This document shows, piece by piece, positions 8,473 through 17,133 of a DNA stretch of 64,000 bases. Below the pieces are notes generated by a model, which made no database searches, had not been told where the DNA came from, and worked only from the letters and a program-made list of their open reading frames with translations. Positions within the stretch are counted from its first letter, which is position 1; each line of letters starts with the position of its first letter. Source of the stretch: UBA7485 sp050945075 (lineage in GTDB: Bacteria > Bacillota > Clostridia > Eubacteriales > Eubacteriaceae); assembly GCA_050945075.1 (NCBI GenBank), contig JBMNSG010000001.1, positions 18,882 to 82,881 of the forward strand, written 5' to 3'. Made by a program: the position numbers and the translations under genes.

Positions 8473-10146
8473 ATGAGAGACCCGAAACTGAAATCCAACT
8501 GCGCGACTCAGGGAACGCACGCAGCACCGGCCCGTTCGCTGTTCAGAGCGCTGGGCATGACAGACGAAGAAATGGAACGTCCGCTTATCGGTGTAGTCAG
8601 TTCCTATAACGAAATTGTTCCGGGACATATGAACCTGGACAAAATCACAGATGCTGTCAAAGCGGGAATCCGCGAAGCTGGCGGAACGCCCTTTATGTTC
8701 CCGGCTATTGCCGTCTGCGACGGGATTGCCATGGGACATGACGGTATGAAATATTCACTGGTCACCAGAGATCTGATTGCAGATTCGACCGAAGCTATGG
8801 CGATTGCCCACGCATTTGACGGTCTGGTGATGATTCCGAACTGCGACAAGAACGTTCCCGGCCTGCTGATGGCAGCTGCCCGTGTGAATGTCCCGACTGT
8901 TGTTGTGTCCGGAGGTCCGATGCTTGCCGGCCATGTTGATGGTAAAAAAACCAGCCTTTCGACCATGTTCGAAGCAGTCGGCGCCTATAATGCAGGCAAT
9001 ATTTCTGAAGAAAAATTCTACGAATACGAATGTGACACCTGTCCGACCTGCGGTTCCTGCTCCGGTATGTATACTGCCAACAGCATGAACTGTCTGACAG
9101 AAGTTCTGGGCATGGGGCTCAGAGGCAACGGAACCATTCCCGCTGTTTATTCGGAACGCCTGCGCCTGGCTAAACACGCCGGAATGGCTGTTATGGATAT
9201 GATCGAAAAGGACATCCGTCCCCGCGATATCATGACAGAAGCAGCGTTCACCAATGCGCTGACCATGGATATGGCTCTTGGCTGTTCCACCAACAGCATG
9301 CTGCATCTGCCGGCGATTGCCCACGAATGCGGTGTGGAACTGGATACCTCCATTGCCAACAAGATTTCTGAAAAGACGCCGAATCTGTGTCATCTTGCAC
9401 CGGCCGGACGTACTTATATGGAAGACCTGAATGCAGCAGGCGGCATCTATGCAGTTATGAAGGAAATTGACAGTCTGGGACTGCTTAATACAGACCTGAT
9501 TACCGTGACCGGGAAAACCATTGCCGAAAACATCAAAGATGCAGTGAATCTGAATCCTGAAATCATCCGCAAGGCAGATAATCCGTACAGTAAAACAGGT
9601 GGTATTGCGGTTCTCCGCGGTACTCTGGCACCGGATACCGGTGTTGTCAAACAGTCGGCAGTATCTGACAAGATGAAGGTTCATAAGGGACCGGCCAAGG
9701 TCTTTGATTCTGAAGAAGCGGCTCAGGAAGCCATCAACAGCGGAAAGATTGTTGCCGGAGATGTGGTTGTCATCCGCTACGTCGGACCGAAGGGCGGACC
9801 GGGAATGCCGGAAATGCTGCATCCGACCTCTGCCATCATGGGAATGGGTCTGGGTGATTCTGTAGCACTGATCACAGACGGACGTTTTTCAGGCGCGACC
9901 CGCGGGGCCTGTGTCGGTCATGTATGCCCGGAAGCAGCTGCAGGCGGACCGATCGGTCTGGTCGAAGACGGGGATATGATCAGCATTGACATTCCCAGCC
10001 TGAAGCTCGATCTGCTGGTACCGGAAGAAGAACTGGAAGAACGCAGAAAGCATTTCGTTCCGAAGGAACCCTCGATCAATACCGGTTATCTGAAGCGCTA
10101 CTCAAAGATGGTTTCACCGTCGAACAGAGGCGCTGTTCTCGAATAA
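8473..10146 (+). CDS. ilvD: Dihydroxy-acid dehydratase
   Basis: Third common step of valine and isoleucine synthesis: dehydrates 2,3-dihydroxy acids to 2-oxo acids using an Fe-S cluster. At 557 residues it has the usual family length. Cluster and metal motifs are visible: PNCDKNVPG, CDTCPTCGSCSGMYTANSMNC (two segments around residues 190-210), GCSTNSMLH, and near the C-terminus DGRFSGATRG with PEAAAGGPI. The start has AGGGAG at 8459-8464. It lies directly after the strong hairpin. Confidence 0.97.
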   Translation: MRDPKLKSNCATQGTHAAPARSLFRALGMTDEEMERPLIGVVSSYNEIVPGHMNLDKITDAVKAGIREAGGTPFMFPAIAVCDGIAMGHDGMKYSLVTRDLIADSTEAMAIAHAFDGLVMIPNCDKNVPGLLMAAARVNVPTVVVSGGPMLAGHVDGKKTSLSTMFEAVGAYNAGNISEEKFYEYECDTCPTCGSCSGMYTANSMNCLTEVLGMGLRGNGTIPAVYSERLRLAKHAGMAVMDMIEKDIRPRDIMTEAAFTNALTMDMALGCSTNSMLHLPAIAHECGVELDTSIANKISEKTPNLCHLAPAGRTYMEDLNAAGGIYAVMKEIDSLGLLNTDLITVTGKTIAENIKDAVNLNPEIIRKADNPYSKTGGIAVLRGTLAPDTGVVKQSAVSDKMKVHKGPAKVFDSEEAAQEAINSGKIVAGDVVVIRYVGPKGGPGMPEMLHPTSAIMGMGLGDSVALITDGRFSGATRGACVGHVCPEAAAGGPIGLVEDGDMISIDIPSLKLDLLVPEEELEERRKHFVPKEPSINTGYLKRYSKMVSPSNRGAVLE

Positions 10147-10177
10147 AACAGACCGTTTTTCAGGAAGGAAGAGGAAT

Positions 10178-11845
10178 ATGGAAGATTCAACAACAATGAC
10201 CGGCTCTGAACTCACCGTCAGGCTTCTCCAGGAACAGGGAGTCGAATATGTCTTCTCCTATCCGGGCGGTGTCGTCATTCCGCTTTTCGATGCCTTTTAC
10301 AGGCTCGATCATAATATTAAACAGATAGAACCCTGTCACGAACAGCATGGCGTTCATGCTGCAGACGGCTATGCACGGGTATCCGGAAAGGTCGGGGTAG
10401 CCATCACCACCTCGGGCCCCGGCGCCACCAATGCCGTCACCGGTATCGCCAACGCTTATCTGGACTCTGTACCGCTGGTGGTTATCACCGGACAGGTTGT
10501 CCAGGATCTGCTGGGGAAAGACTCGTTTCAGGAAGTCGATGTGACCAGTGTCACCTCTCAGATTTCCAAGCATAATTTTCTGGTGACCGATCCCACCATG
10601 CTGGCGGCAACCATCCGGGAAGCTTTCAGAATTGCCCAGTCGGGCCGTCCGGGTCCGGTCGTCGTCGATATCCCCAAGGATATTTTCATGTCGGAAATTG
10701 TCTACCATCCCAAGGATGTGAGCCACAATCTCGACCGCAAGCCCAAAGCACGCCGCGATGCGCTGGTGCGGGCATCCCAGTTTATCAATAATGCCAAACG
10801 TCCGGTTATTTACGCGGGCGGCGGCGTTATCAAGTCAAACGCCGGAGAAGAACTGAAAGCGCTGGCAAGGAAGGCTGGAATACCGGTTGCCAACTCGCTG
10901 ATGGGGCTGGGATCGATCGACCGTGACGATCCGCTCTCACTGGGTCTGGTCGGGATGCACGGCAGCCAGGAATGTAATCTGGCGGTCATTAATGCGGATA
11001 CGCTGATTGCCATCGGCACCCGCTTTTCGGACCGTGTAACCGGCAATATTACCGAATTCATGCGCGATAAAAAGATTATCCACATTGATATCGACCCGAC
11101 GGAATTCGAAAAGAATGTCGCCTCCAATGTGCATATCATGGCCGATGTCAAGGACGTGCTCCCGCAGCTGACCGATCTGATCGATGAAGCAGATCATCAG
11201 GAATGGCTGGATCAGATTGCGGAATGGCCGCTTCCCGCACGAGGAGCCAGTGAATACTGTCCGCAGCGCATTATCGAACATATCGACAAGGTTTACCCGG
11301 ATGCTCACGTGGTTACGGAAGTCGGACAGCATCAGATGTGGGTAGGCCAGTACTGGCATTTCCATTATCCGGGCCAGTTTATCACCTCTGGCGGCCTGGG
11401 AACAATGGGATACGGGCTGGGTGCTTCCATTGGCGCGCAGCTGGCGGATCCTGACCGCAGAGTCGTGCTGTTTGCCGGAGACGGAAGCTTCCGGATGAAC
11501 TGCAACGAGCTGATGACGGTACGCCGTTATAATCTCCCCATTCGCATTTTCCTGTTCGATAACAGTGCCCTGGGCATGGTTCGCCAATGGCAGAAGCTTT
11601 TCCAGGACAAGCGTTACGCCCAGACAGATATGAATGCCAATCATGAAGTGGACTATTTGAAACTGGCCCAGGCCTGCGGGATTGATGCCTACAATGTGAC
11701 CAATCTTGATGAACTGGACGATGTGCTTGCCAAAACGAAAGATATTAATGAACCACTGCTTATCCGCTGTGTCATCGATCATGACGAAGGCGTTTATCCG
11801 ATGGTTCCGGCGGGTAAACCCATAGACGAGCTGTACTATGAGTAA
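10178..11845 (+). CDS. ilvB: Acetolactate synthase, catalytic (large) subunit
   Basis: TPP- and FAD-dependent enzyme joining two pyruvates, or pyruvate and 2-oxobutyrate, at the start of valine and isoleucine synthesis. The 555 residues show the three thiamine-enzyme domains: N-terminal (EYVFSYPGGVVIPLFDA; catalytic Glu in QIEPCHEQHGVHAADGYAR near residue 50), central FAD domain, and C-terminal TPP-binding GDGSFRMNCNELMTVRRYNLP. The regulatory small subunit IlvN, usually the next gene, is absent here: a terminator follows and then an unrelated flavoprotein. The small subunit may be encoded elsewhere, or the enzyme may act without one. Confidence 0.95.
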   Translation: MEDSTTMTGSELTVRLLQEQGVEYVFSYPGGVVIPLFDAFYRLDHNIKQIEPCHEQHGVHAADGYARVSGKVGVAITTSGPGATNAVTGIANAYLDSVPLVVITGQVVQDLLGKDSFQEVDVTSVTSQISKHNFLVTDPTMLAATIREAFRIAQSGRPGPVVVDIPKDIFMSEIVYHPKDVSHNLDRKPKARRDALVRASQFINNAKRPVIYAGGGVIKSNAGEELKALARKAGIPVANSLMGLGSIDRDDPLSLGLVGMHGSQECNLAVINADTLIAIGTRFSDRVTGNITEFMRDKKIIHIDIDPTEFEKNVASNVHIMADVKDVLPQLTDLIDEADHQEWLDQIAEWPLPARGASEYCPQRIIEHIDKVYPDAHVVTEVGQHQMWVGQYWHFHYPGQFITSGGLGTMGYGLGASIGAQLADPDRRVVLFAGDGSFRMNCNELMTVRRYNLPIRIFLFDNSALGMVRQWQKLFQDKRYAQTDMNANHEVDYLKLAQACGIDAYNVTNLDELDDVLAKTKDINEPLLIRCVIDHDEGVYPMVPAGKPIDELYYE

Positions 11846-11890
11846 TCGCTGGTCTACAGAACACGAGTCATAAGAATCATGTGAATCCTT

Positions 11891-11916
11891 AGTCCGCAGC
11901 CCTGCTGCGGACTTTT
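11891..11916 (+). terminator. Intrinsic terminator ending the ilv-leu operon
   Basis: AGTCCGCAG (11891-11899) pairs with CTGCGGACT (11905-11913) across a 5-base loop, followed by a short T-run. It closes the branched-chain amino acid operon. Confidence 0.88.
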
Positions 11917-11944
11917 GTGTTTCTGTTCCACGTGCGGAAATATC

Positions 11945-11953
11945 TGTTAAAAT
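11945..11953 (+). promoter_or_regulatory. Extended -10 promoter before the rubredoxin-flavoprotein gene
   Basis: TG-T-TAAAAT at 11945-11953 is an extended -10 element about 30 bases before the start of the next gene. The -35 region is weak (GTTCCA at 11925-11930, 17-base spacing). Confidence 0.55.
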
Positions 11954-11981
11954 AAAATTAAGTCAAACAGGGAGAAGTGAA

Positions 11982-12773
11982 ATGCAGGATAAAATGACAG
12001 AAGTTGTTCCGGACCATCCGGTCGAAGTGAAAAAATGGCGCTGCACAGTCTGCGGTTATATCTGCGAAGGTGAAAATCCACCGGAAACCTGTCCGATCTG
12101 CGGGGTGCCTGCAGAAATGTTCGAACTGGTGGAAGAAGAAGTCGAAGAAGCGCCCATGACAAAAAAATGGCGCTGCACAGTCTGCGGCTATATTTACGAA
12201 GGAGAAGAACCACCGGAAGTCTGTCCGGTCTGTGGTGTTCCCAGAGAAATGTTTGAACTGGTGGAAGAAGCACCGGTACAGACTATGTCACCGGAAGAAA
12301 AAGACCGTCTGCAGACACTGCTCTTTAACTGCAGCTACGGCCTGTACGTGGTCACCGCACGTGAAGACGAGTTCGTAAACGGAATGGTCTGCAATACTTT
12401 CCTTCAGGTTACGGATTCACCGCTGCGCGGCAGTCTGTGTATGAATAAGGGCGGAAAAACCTGCCAGATGATCCGGGCAACCAAAGCTGCCTGTGTCAAT
12501 ATTCTGGGACAGGATAACCATGATCTGGTCACCCATTTCGGAGGCTTTTCGGGTCATGTAATCAATAAGTTTGAAAATCTCGATTATACCCCATCTCCGG
12601 TCAATGGCTGTCCGGAGCTGGACAACACGCTGACCTCAGTCGATCTTGAGATTGAACAGGAAATCGATCTGGGAACACACTATATGTTTATCGGCAGGAT
12701 TGTCGGCGGAACCAAGCATAAAGAAGGTACACCAATGACGTATGCGTATTACCGGGCAACCAGGAAAAAATGA
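11982..12773 (+). CDS. Tandem rubredoxin-like domains fused to a flavin reductase domain
   Basis: 263 residues. Two near-identical zinc-ribbon/rubredoxin-like modules come first: C21-x2-C24 with C37-x2-C40, then C65-x2-C68 with C81-x2-C84, each of the form WRCTVCGY...CPxCGVP. About residues 97-263 form an FMN-binding flavin reductase domain (NCSYGLYVVTAREDEFVNGM). High-molecular-weight rubredoxins and related proteins of anaerobes join such domains to pass electrons to flavodiiron oxidases or rubrerythrins. The usual order is flavin domain first with one rubredoxin, so this N-terminal pair is unusual. The two modules are also alike at DNA level with a 132-base period, pointing to recent duplication. 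The partner proteins are not in this window. It overlaps the next gene by four bases (ATGA). Confidence 0.88.
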   Translation: MQDKMTEVVPDHPVEVKKWRCTVCGYICEGENPPETCPICGVPAEMFELVEEEVEEAPMTKKWRCTVCGYIYEGEEPPEVCPVCGVPREMFELVEEAPVQTMSPEEKDRLQTLLFNCSYGLYVVTAREDEFVNGMVCNTFLQVTDSPLRGSLCMNKGGKTCQMIRATKAACVNILGQDNHDLVTHFGGFSGHVINKFENLDYTPSPVNGCPELDNTLTSVDLEIEQEIDLGTHYMFIGRIVGGTKHKEGTPMTYAYYRATRKK

Positions 12774-13420
12774 CAGCGATACCGGCAATTACGATCGAAC
12801 GGGAATACGGCAGCGGCGGGGGAGCAGTCGGCAGAAGGCTGGCTGCAAGTCTGGCCGTACCATACTATGGGAAAGACCTGATGGCAGAGGCAGCTGTTCA
12901 GGCAGGCATCTCGCCTAAAGAAGCTTTCAAGCTTGAAGAGGAGTCAGGCGGACCGCTGGCCCGTATGGTTTCCAGTGCTTTTATGATGATTCCAGGTGTG
13001 GATCCGGAAGCGGATTATCTGTATGAGATTCAGTCGGAACTCATCAGGGAAAGAGCCCGGTCCGGACCAGCCGTTTTTATAGGGCGCCTGGCACAGGATG
13101 CGTTAAAAGAAAGCGGCCTTGATTATATTCGTGTATTTATTACCAGGCCGCTGGAGGCCAGAGTGAATCAGATTGAAAAGCTGGAGAATCTGTCCCCGAA
13201 AAAAGCGGCTAAACTGGTTAAGGAATTTGATCAGCGCCGCGAAGCCAGAGCCCGTTATTACGGACAGCGCCGATGGGGTGATGCACGGGAATATGATCTG
13301 ACCCTGAACAGCGCCGATCTTGGCGAGGATGGCTGTATCGAAGTAATCAAAAAATATCTGGAGCTTCGGGCACGGCGGAGACGGGCCCGCGGAATCAAAA
13401 CCAGGCAACCAGGCGAATAA
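12770..13420 (+). CDS. Cytidylate kinase-like family protein
   Basis: 216 residues with an N-terminal P-loop-like motif (TIEREYGSGGGAVGRRLA) of the cytidylate kinase-like family. This is distinct from the true cytidylate kinase encoded at 37006. An Arg-rich LID-like segment (FDQRREARARYYGQRRWGD) lies near residues 156-174. In this family the substrate is generally unproven; a nucleoside monophosphate or related small molecule is plausible. It is translationally coupled to the rubredoxin-flavoprotein gene, which hints at a shared transcript but not at a shared function. Confidence 0.85.
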   Translation: MTAIPAITIEREYGSGGGAVGRRLAASLAVPYYGKDLMAEAAVQAGISPKEAFKLEEESGGPLARMVSSAFMMIPGVDPEADYLYEIQSELIRERARSGPAVFIGRLAQDALKESGLDYIRVFITRPLEARVNQIEKLENLSPKKAAKLVKEFDQRREARARYYGQRRWGDAREYDLTLNSADLGEDGCIEVIKKYLELRARRRRARGIKTRQPGE

Positions 13421-13437
13421 CCGGGTTTACGTATTAA

Positions 13438-13472
13438 AAAAAGCTGCCGCGCAATTGTGCGGCAGCTTTTTT
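13438..13472. terminator. Bidirectional intrinsic terminator
   Basis: GCTGCCGC (13443-13450) pairs with GCGGCAGC (13459-13466), flanked by an A-run on the left and a T-run on the right. It therefore works on both strands, between the converging cytidylate-kinase-like gene and the hydrogenase gene. Confidence 0.92.
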
Positions 13473-13517
13473 GGCTTTTCGTATCGGTTATAAACCGGAT
13501 ACACTGTATTCAACCAG

Positions 13518-15044
13518 TTATTTAATATCCTTCATTAACGGCAGGTCGTCAATATATTCAGAATCCATACCCAGAGGTTCTTTGGCAGCCTTCATAAACT
13601 TATTGACTGAGATTTCTGCCTTTTTAAGCGGCAGCAGTGTGCCGGCGCCGGCGATACAGCCGCCCGGGCAGGCCATGCCTTCCAGCAGGTAACCGTCGCG
13701 TTTACCGGCCTTAGCCAGCATCAGCATTTTTTTACATTCCGCAAGACCCATGGCATTGTCGATTTTTACGTCAATTTCCGGATTGGTTTTGGCAATATTG
13801 GCAGCAATTGCCTTGGCGACATTACCGGCGACCGGATAGCTGCGTCCGCCTGTTGTTGCCTGATCCAGTTTGCCATCTGCCTGGAAATCGGAAAATTCGA
13901 TATTACGCGCTGCGAACATGCCCATCAGTTCTTCAAATGTAATGACGAAATCCACATCACTGCGTACGCTTCTGCGCATGGCTTCGAGTTTCTTGGCGGC
14001 GCAGGGTCCGATAAAGACGATCTTTGCGTTTGGATGTTCCTTCTTGATGATACGAGCGGTACCGACCATAGGCGTCAGTTCACCTGAGATACAGTCTGCC
14101 ATATCAGGAAAATCACGCTTGGCCATAACAGACCATGACGGACAGCAGGAAGTACCGAGGAATTTGTCTTTCCCGTTGGCGACGCGGTCCACGTAATGAT
14201 GCGCTTCTTCTACAGAACCGAGATCCGCACCGATTGCGACTTCCAGCACGTCACGGATGCCCAGGCTCTTGATTGCTTCCACGATAACTTCGGGAGAAGC
14301 AAGGGGACCGAACTGTCCGACAAAAGCCGGTGCGATTTCCGCATACACTTCGTCTCCGCCTTTTATGGAATGAATGAGCTGGAAGATCTGTGATTTATCG
14401 GCGATAGCGCCAAAGGGGCAGTTAACCATGCACAGTCCGCAGGATACGCATTTGTTGTAATCAATTTTGGCTCTGCCTTTTTCGTCCGAACCGATGGCTT
14501 TGACACCACAGGCGGAAGCACAGGGCCGGTCATATTCAATAATGGCATGATAGGGGCAGGCATCGATGCAGCGTCCGCATTTGATGCACTTTTCCTGATC
14601 AATATGAGATTTTCCGTTTACGAAGGATAATGCGTTCTTCGGGCAGACCTGCATACAGGGATGAGCCAGGCAGCCGCGGCAGTTGGCAGTTACTTCAACT
14701 GTGCGGGTGGGGCATCTGTCACAGGCAAAGGGAATAACATTAACCAGTTCCGGTTCATAATAGATTTCGTCAATTGCCGTTTTTTCAATATCTTTTGAGA
14801 TTTGAGAAGGACGGTCTACAGGATAGAGACTCAGTCCCATGGCCAGTCTCAGACGTTCGCCGAGTATGGCACGTTCTTTAAATACGGAATCCCGATACTG
14901 CGCATCTTCACCGGGAATGATTTCATAAGGGATTGCTTCCATCCGGGAAGCATATTCACCTTCTTCACATTCCCAGGCAAGTTTGGCTACGGACTCAAAA
15001 ACGCGTCGCCGCAGCTCGGTTACCGGGGTATAAATACCTCTCAC
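13518..15044 (-). CDS. [FeFe] hydrogenase, group B type
   Basis: 508 residues. Upstream Cys-rich region with ferredoxin-like [4Fe-4S] motifs (C-x2-C-x2-C-x3-C groups, e.g. CIKCGRCIDACP and CVSCGLCMVNCP), then the H-cluster domain. Its three signatures are present: TSCCPSW (about 299), GPCAAKK (about 343) and EGMACPGGC (about 452-460). These match the B-type family (TIGR04105-like) of anaerobic bacteria, thought to exchange electrons with ferredoxin to make or sense H2; its physiological role is not settled. The L2 motif has Gly where A-type enzymes have Met. Its start overlaps the stop of the NuoE-like gene by four bases, suggesting one functional unit. The HydEFG maturases needed for the H-cluster are not in this window. 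Confidence 0.92.
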   Translation of the reverse strand: MRGIYTPVTELRRRVFESVAKLAWECEEGEYASRMEAIPYEIIPGEDAQYRDSVFKERAILGERLRLAMGLSLYPVDRPSQISKDIEKTAIDEIYYEPELVNVIPFACDRCPTRTVEVTANCRGCLAHPCMQVCPKNALSFVNGKSHIDQEKCIKCGRCIDACPYHAIIEYDRPCASACGVKAIGSDEKGRAKIDYNKCVSCGLCMVNCPFGAIADKSQIFQLIHSIKGGDEVYAEIAPAFVGQFGPLASPEVIVEAIKSLGIRDVLEVAIGADLGSVEEAHHYVDRVANGKDKFLGTSCCPSWSVMAKRDFPDMADCISGELTPMVGTARIIKKEHPNAKIVFIGPCAAKKLEAMRRSVRSDVDFVITFEELMGMFAARNIEFSDFQADGKLDQATTGGRSYPVAGNVAKAIAANIAKTNPEIDVKIDNAMGLAECKKMLMLAKAGKRDGYLLEGMACPGGCIAGAGTLLPLKKAEISVNKFMKAAKEPLGMDSEYIDDLPLMKDIK

Positions 15045-15316
15045 TTATAAAGACCTCCTTCGGTCGCATCCAGTATGACAGACATGACACTTTCTGTAGA
15101 AGCTTTCTGAATTAACAGATCTCCGACTTTTACAACAGGACACTTATCGCTGTCTTCCGAACCCTCCAGCGACGGTACTGCTTCAACATCAATGCCGCGT
15201 GTCAGGTGCAGATCTCCTACGATGTCATTCAGACTCTCGATCTGATCCATGATGTCCATTGCACCCTTAAGCATACATTGAGTGTTCATACAGATTTTTA
15301 CTTCCAGTGATTCCAT
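15041..15316 (-). CDS. Small thioredoxin-fold, NuoE-like protein
   Basis: 91 residues with an N-terminal KICMNTQCMLKGA segment that resembles the first cysteine pair of NuoE-type [2Fe-2S] thioredoxin-fold proteins (C9 and C14), and a later DKCPVVKVGD (C59). NuoE proteins have four ligands; only three cysteines align here, so a canonical [2Fe-2S] cluster is doubtful. The tight four-base overlap with the hydrogenase gene suggests an electron-transfer or assembly partner (inference). GAGGAG lies ahead of the start. Confidence 0.7.
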   Translation of the reverse strand: MESLEVKICMNTQCMLKGAMDIMDQIESLNDIVGDLHLTRGIDVEAVPSLEGSEDSDKCPVVKVGDLLIQKASTESVMSVILDATEGGLYK

Positions 15317-15489
15317 TGCTGATCTCCTCGATATCAGTTATTCGGGCCCGTCTGCTTCGGAGCAGAAACAGACAGGGATCCGTAATGTCTCAGATACCTT
15401 TTTATACAGGTACCCCGACTGCCGGGATATCCGTCAGTCATACTTTTTTTCGCTCCGCGTCTTCTATTGATAATTGTAAACTGAATGAA

Positions 15490-16848
15490 TCAGTTTTTAA
15501 AGCTGTGAATCGGTGCCGGAATCTGGCCGCCCCGGTCAACAAATCTGGAACAGTCGGACGGATTTACCTTCATAACCGGTGCCGAACCGAGAAGTCCTCC
15601 GAATTCCGCATAATCTCCGAGATCCTTGCCGATAACAGGAATCAGACGGACTGCGGTGGTTTTATTATTAATCATGCCAATGGCAGCTTCATCTGCAATA
15701 ATACCGGAAATGGTTGATGCCGGTGTGCTGCCGGGAATGGCGATCATATCCAGACCTACCGAGCAGACACAGGTCATGGCTTCCAGCTTTTCCAGTGTCA
15801 GGGAACCCATTTCTGCTGCTTCTATCATGCCTTCGTCTTCGCTGACCGGAATAAAGGCACCTGAAAGACCGCCGACAGATGAGCTGGCCATAATGCCACC
15901 CTTCTTGACGGCATCATTGAGCAGAGCAAGCGCTGCTGTAGTACCGGCGCCGCCCGTATGTTCGATTCCCATTTCTTCCAGAATACGGCCGACAGAGTCG
16001 CCCACTTCAGGAGTCGGTGCCAGGGATAAATCCAGGATTCCGAAAGGAACGCTCAGGCGGTCTGCCACTGTTGTACCGATGAGCTGGCCGGCTCTGGTAA
16101 TCTTGAAAGCTGTCTTTTTGATCACTGATGCCAGTTCACCGAAATCCGCATCCGGGTAACGTTCGACAGCTGCCTTGACAACGCCAGGACCGGATACACC
16201 AACGTGAAGACAGGTGTCAGGCTGGGTCACGCCGTGAAAAGCGCCTGCCATAAAGGGATTGTCATCTACTGCATTACAGAAAACCACCAGTTTGGCACAG
16301 CCGAGGGAATCGATGTCCTTTGTAAGCTGAGCTGTTTCCTTAATGGTTTCGCCCATAATACGGACTGCGTCCATATTGATTCCGAGCTTCGAGTTACCGA
16401 CATTGACACTTGAACAGACATATTCAGTCTGAGCCAGAGCTTCCGGGATTGAATTAATCAGTCTCAGGTCGCCGCGGGTGAAGCCGCGGGGAACCAGTGC
16501 CGAAAAACCGCCGATAAAATTGACACCGACCGCTTTTGCTGCATCGTCGAGTGTTTTGGCGAAATCAACATAATCGGTATCCGGGCAGGCACCTGCTATC
16601 AGGCTGATGGGAGTGACTGAAATCCGCTTATTAACGATGTTGATCCCGTATTCATCACCGACACGTTCACCCTGAACAACAAGCTGATCCGCCAGATGGG
16701 TAATTTTGTCATAGATTTTTTTGCGGCATTTCTTACTGTCGGAATCAATACAGTCCAGCAGTGAAATTCCGAGTGTGATTGTACGGATATCGAGTTTTTC
16801 CTCTTCGAGCATCCGTACTGTTTCCATAACGTTTTTAGTATAGGCCAT
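15490..16848 (-). CDS. DUF711 / UPF0210 (PFL) family protein
   Basis: 452 residues matching the UPF0210 family throughout: Gly-rich SVNVGNSKLGINMDAV, SGPGVVKAAVERYPDADF, GIEHTGGAGTTAALA and SSSVGGLSGAFIPVSED. Structures of the family resemble pyruvate-formate-lyase or ribonucleotide-reductase folds, but no reaction is firmly assigned. It is almost always paired with an ACT-domain protein, as here (16864-17133), which suggests control by a small ligand. An AGGAG lies 12 bases before the start, a slightly long spacing. The 173-base gap down to the NuoE-like gene (15317-15489) holds no recognisable gene. Confidence 0.9.
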   Translation of the reverse strand: MAYTKNVMETVRMLEEEKLDIRTITLGISLLDCIDSDSKKCRKKIYDKITHLADQLVVQGERVGDEYGINIVNKRISVTPISLIAGACPDTDYVDFAKTLDDAAKAVGVNFIGGFSALVPRGFTRGDLRLINSIPEALAQTEYVCSSVNVGNSKLGINMDAVRIMGETIKETAQLTKDIDSLGCAKLVVFCNAVDDNPFMAGAFHGVTQPDTCLHVGVSGPGVVKAAVERYPDADFGELASVIKKTAFKITRAGQLIGTTVADRLSVPFGILDLSLAPTPEVGDSVGRILEEMGIEHTGGAGTTAALALLNDAVKKGGIMASSSVGGLSGAFIPVSEDEGMIEAAEMGSLTLEKLEAMTCVCSVGLDMIAIPGSTPASTISGIIADEAAIGMINNKTTAVRLIPVIGKDLGDYAEFGGLLGSAPVMKVNPSDCSRFVDRGGQIPAPIHSFKN

Positions 16849-16863
16849 TTATCCGATTGTCTC

Positions 16864-17133
16864 CTAGATCGTATGCATTGCGTTGAAAATTGCTTCCTGC
16901 TGAATCCGGACTGAGAGTCCCAGACCGGCGCCCACCGTATCCAGTTCATCTTTAAGATCGGTGAAATCACAGGTGATGTCGGAAATATCGACCATCATAA
17001 TCATTGTAAACAGGTCCTGCATGACTGTCTGGGACAGGTCGAGGATGTTTGCATTGTTTTCAGAGAGGATTTTGGAAATATTGTAAATAATACCGGTTCT
17101 GTCTTTACCGATAACCGTAACAACGGCGTTCAT
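16864..17133 (-). CDS. ACT-domain protein (UPF0237 family)
   Basis: 89 residues, a single ACT domain of the UPF0237 type: MNAVVTVIGKDRTGIIYNIS at the start, then NANILDLSQT, as in GcvR-like regulators. ACT domains bind amino acids or similar small ligands. It ends 15 bases before the DUF711 start, so the two form one operon, the usual pairing of these families. It is not the missing acetolactate synthase small subunit, which is longer and has a different C-terminal domain. Confidence 0.9.
   Translation of the reverse strand: MNAVVTVIGKDRTGIIYNISKILSENNANILDLSQTVMQDLFTMIMMVDISDITCDFTDLKDELDTVGAGLGLSVRIQQEAIFNAMHTI

Noticed and set aside
8755..9822. Antisense open frame (355 codons) over ilvD
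   Set aside because: ilvD is complete with its cluster motifs; the antisense product is His/Arg-rich noise without family features.
12770..13420. Second canonical cytidylate kinase
   Set aside because: The protein lacks the MDGRDIG CMP-binding motif seen in the gene at 37006; it belongs to the cytidylate kinase-like family of unproven substrate.
16864..17133. ACT protein as the missing acetolactate synthase small subunit
   Set aside because: It is a single UPF0237-type ACT domain tied to DUF711 and is far from ilvB; IlvN is longer with a distinct C-terminal domain.
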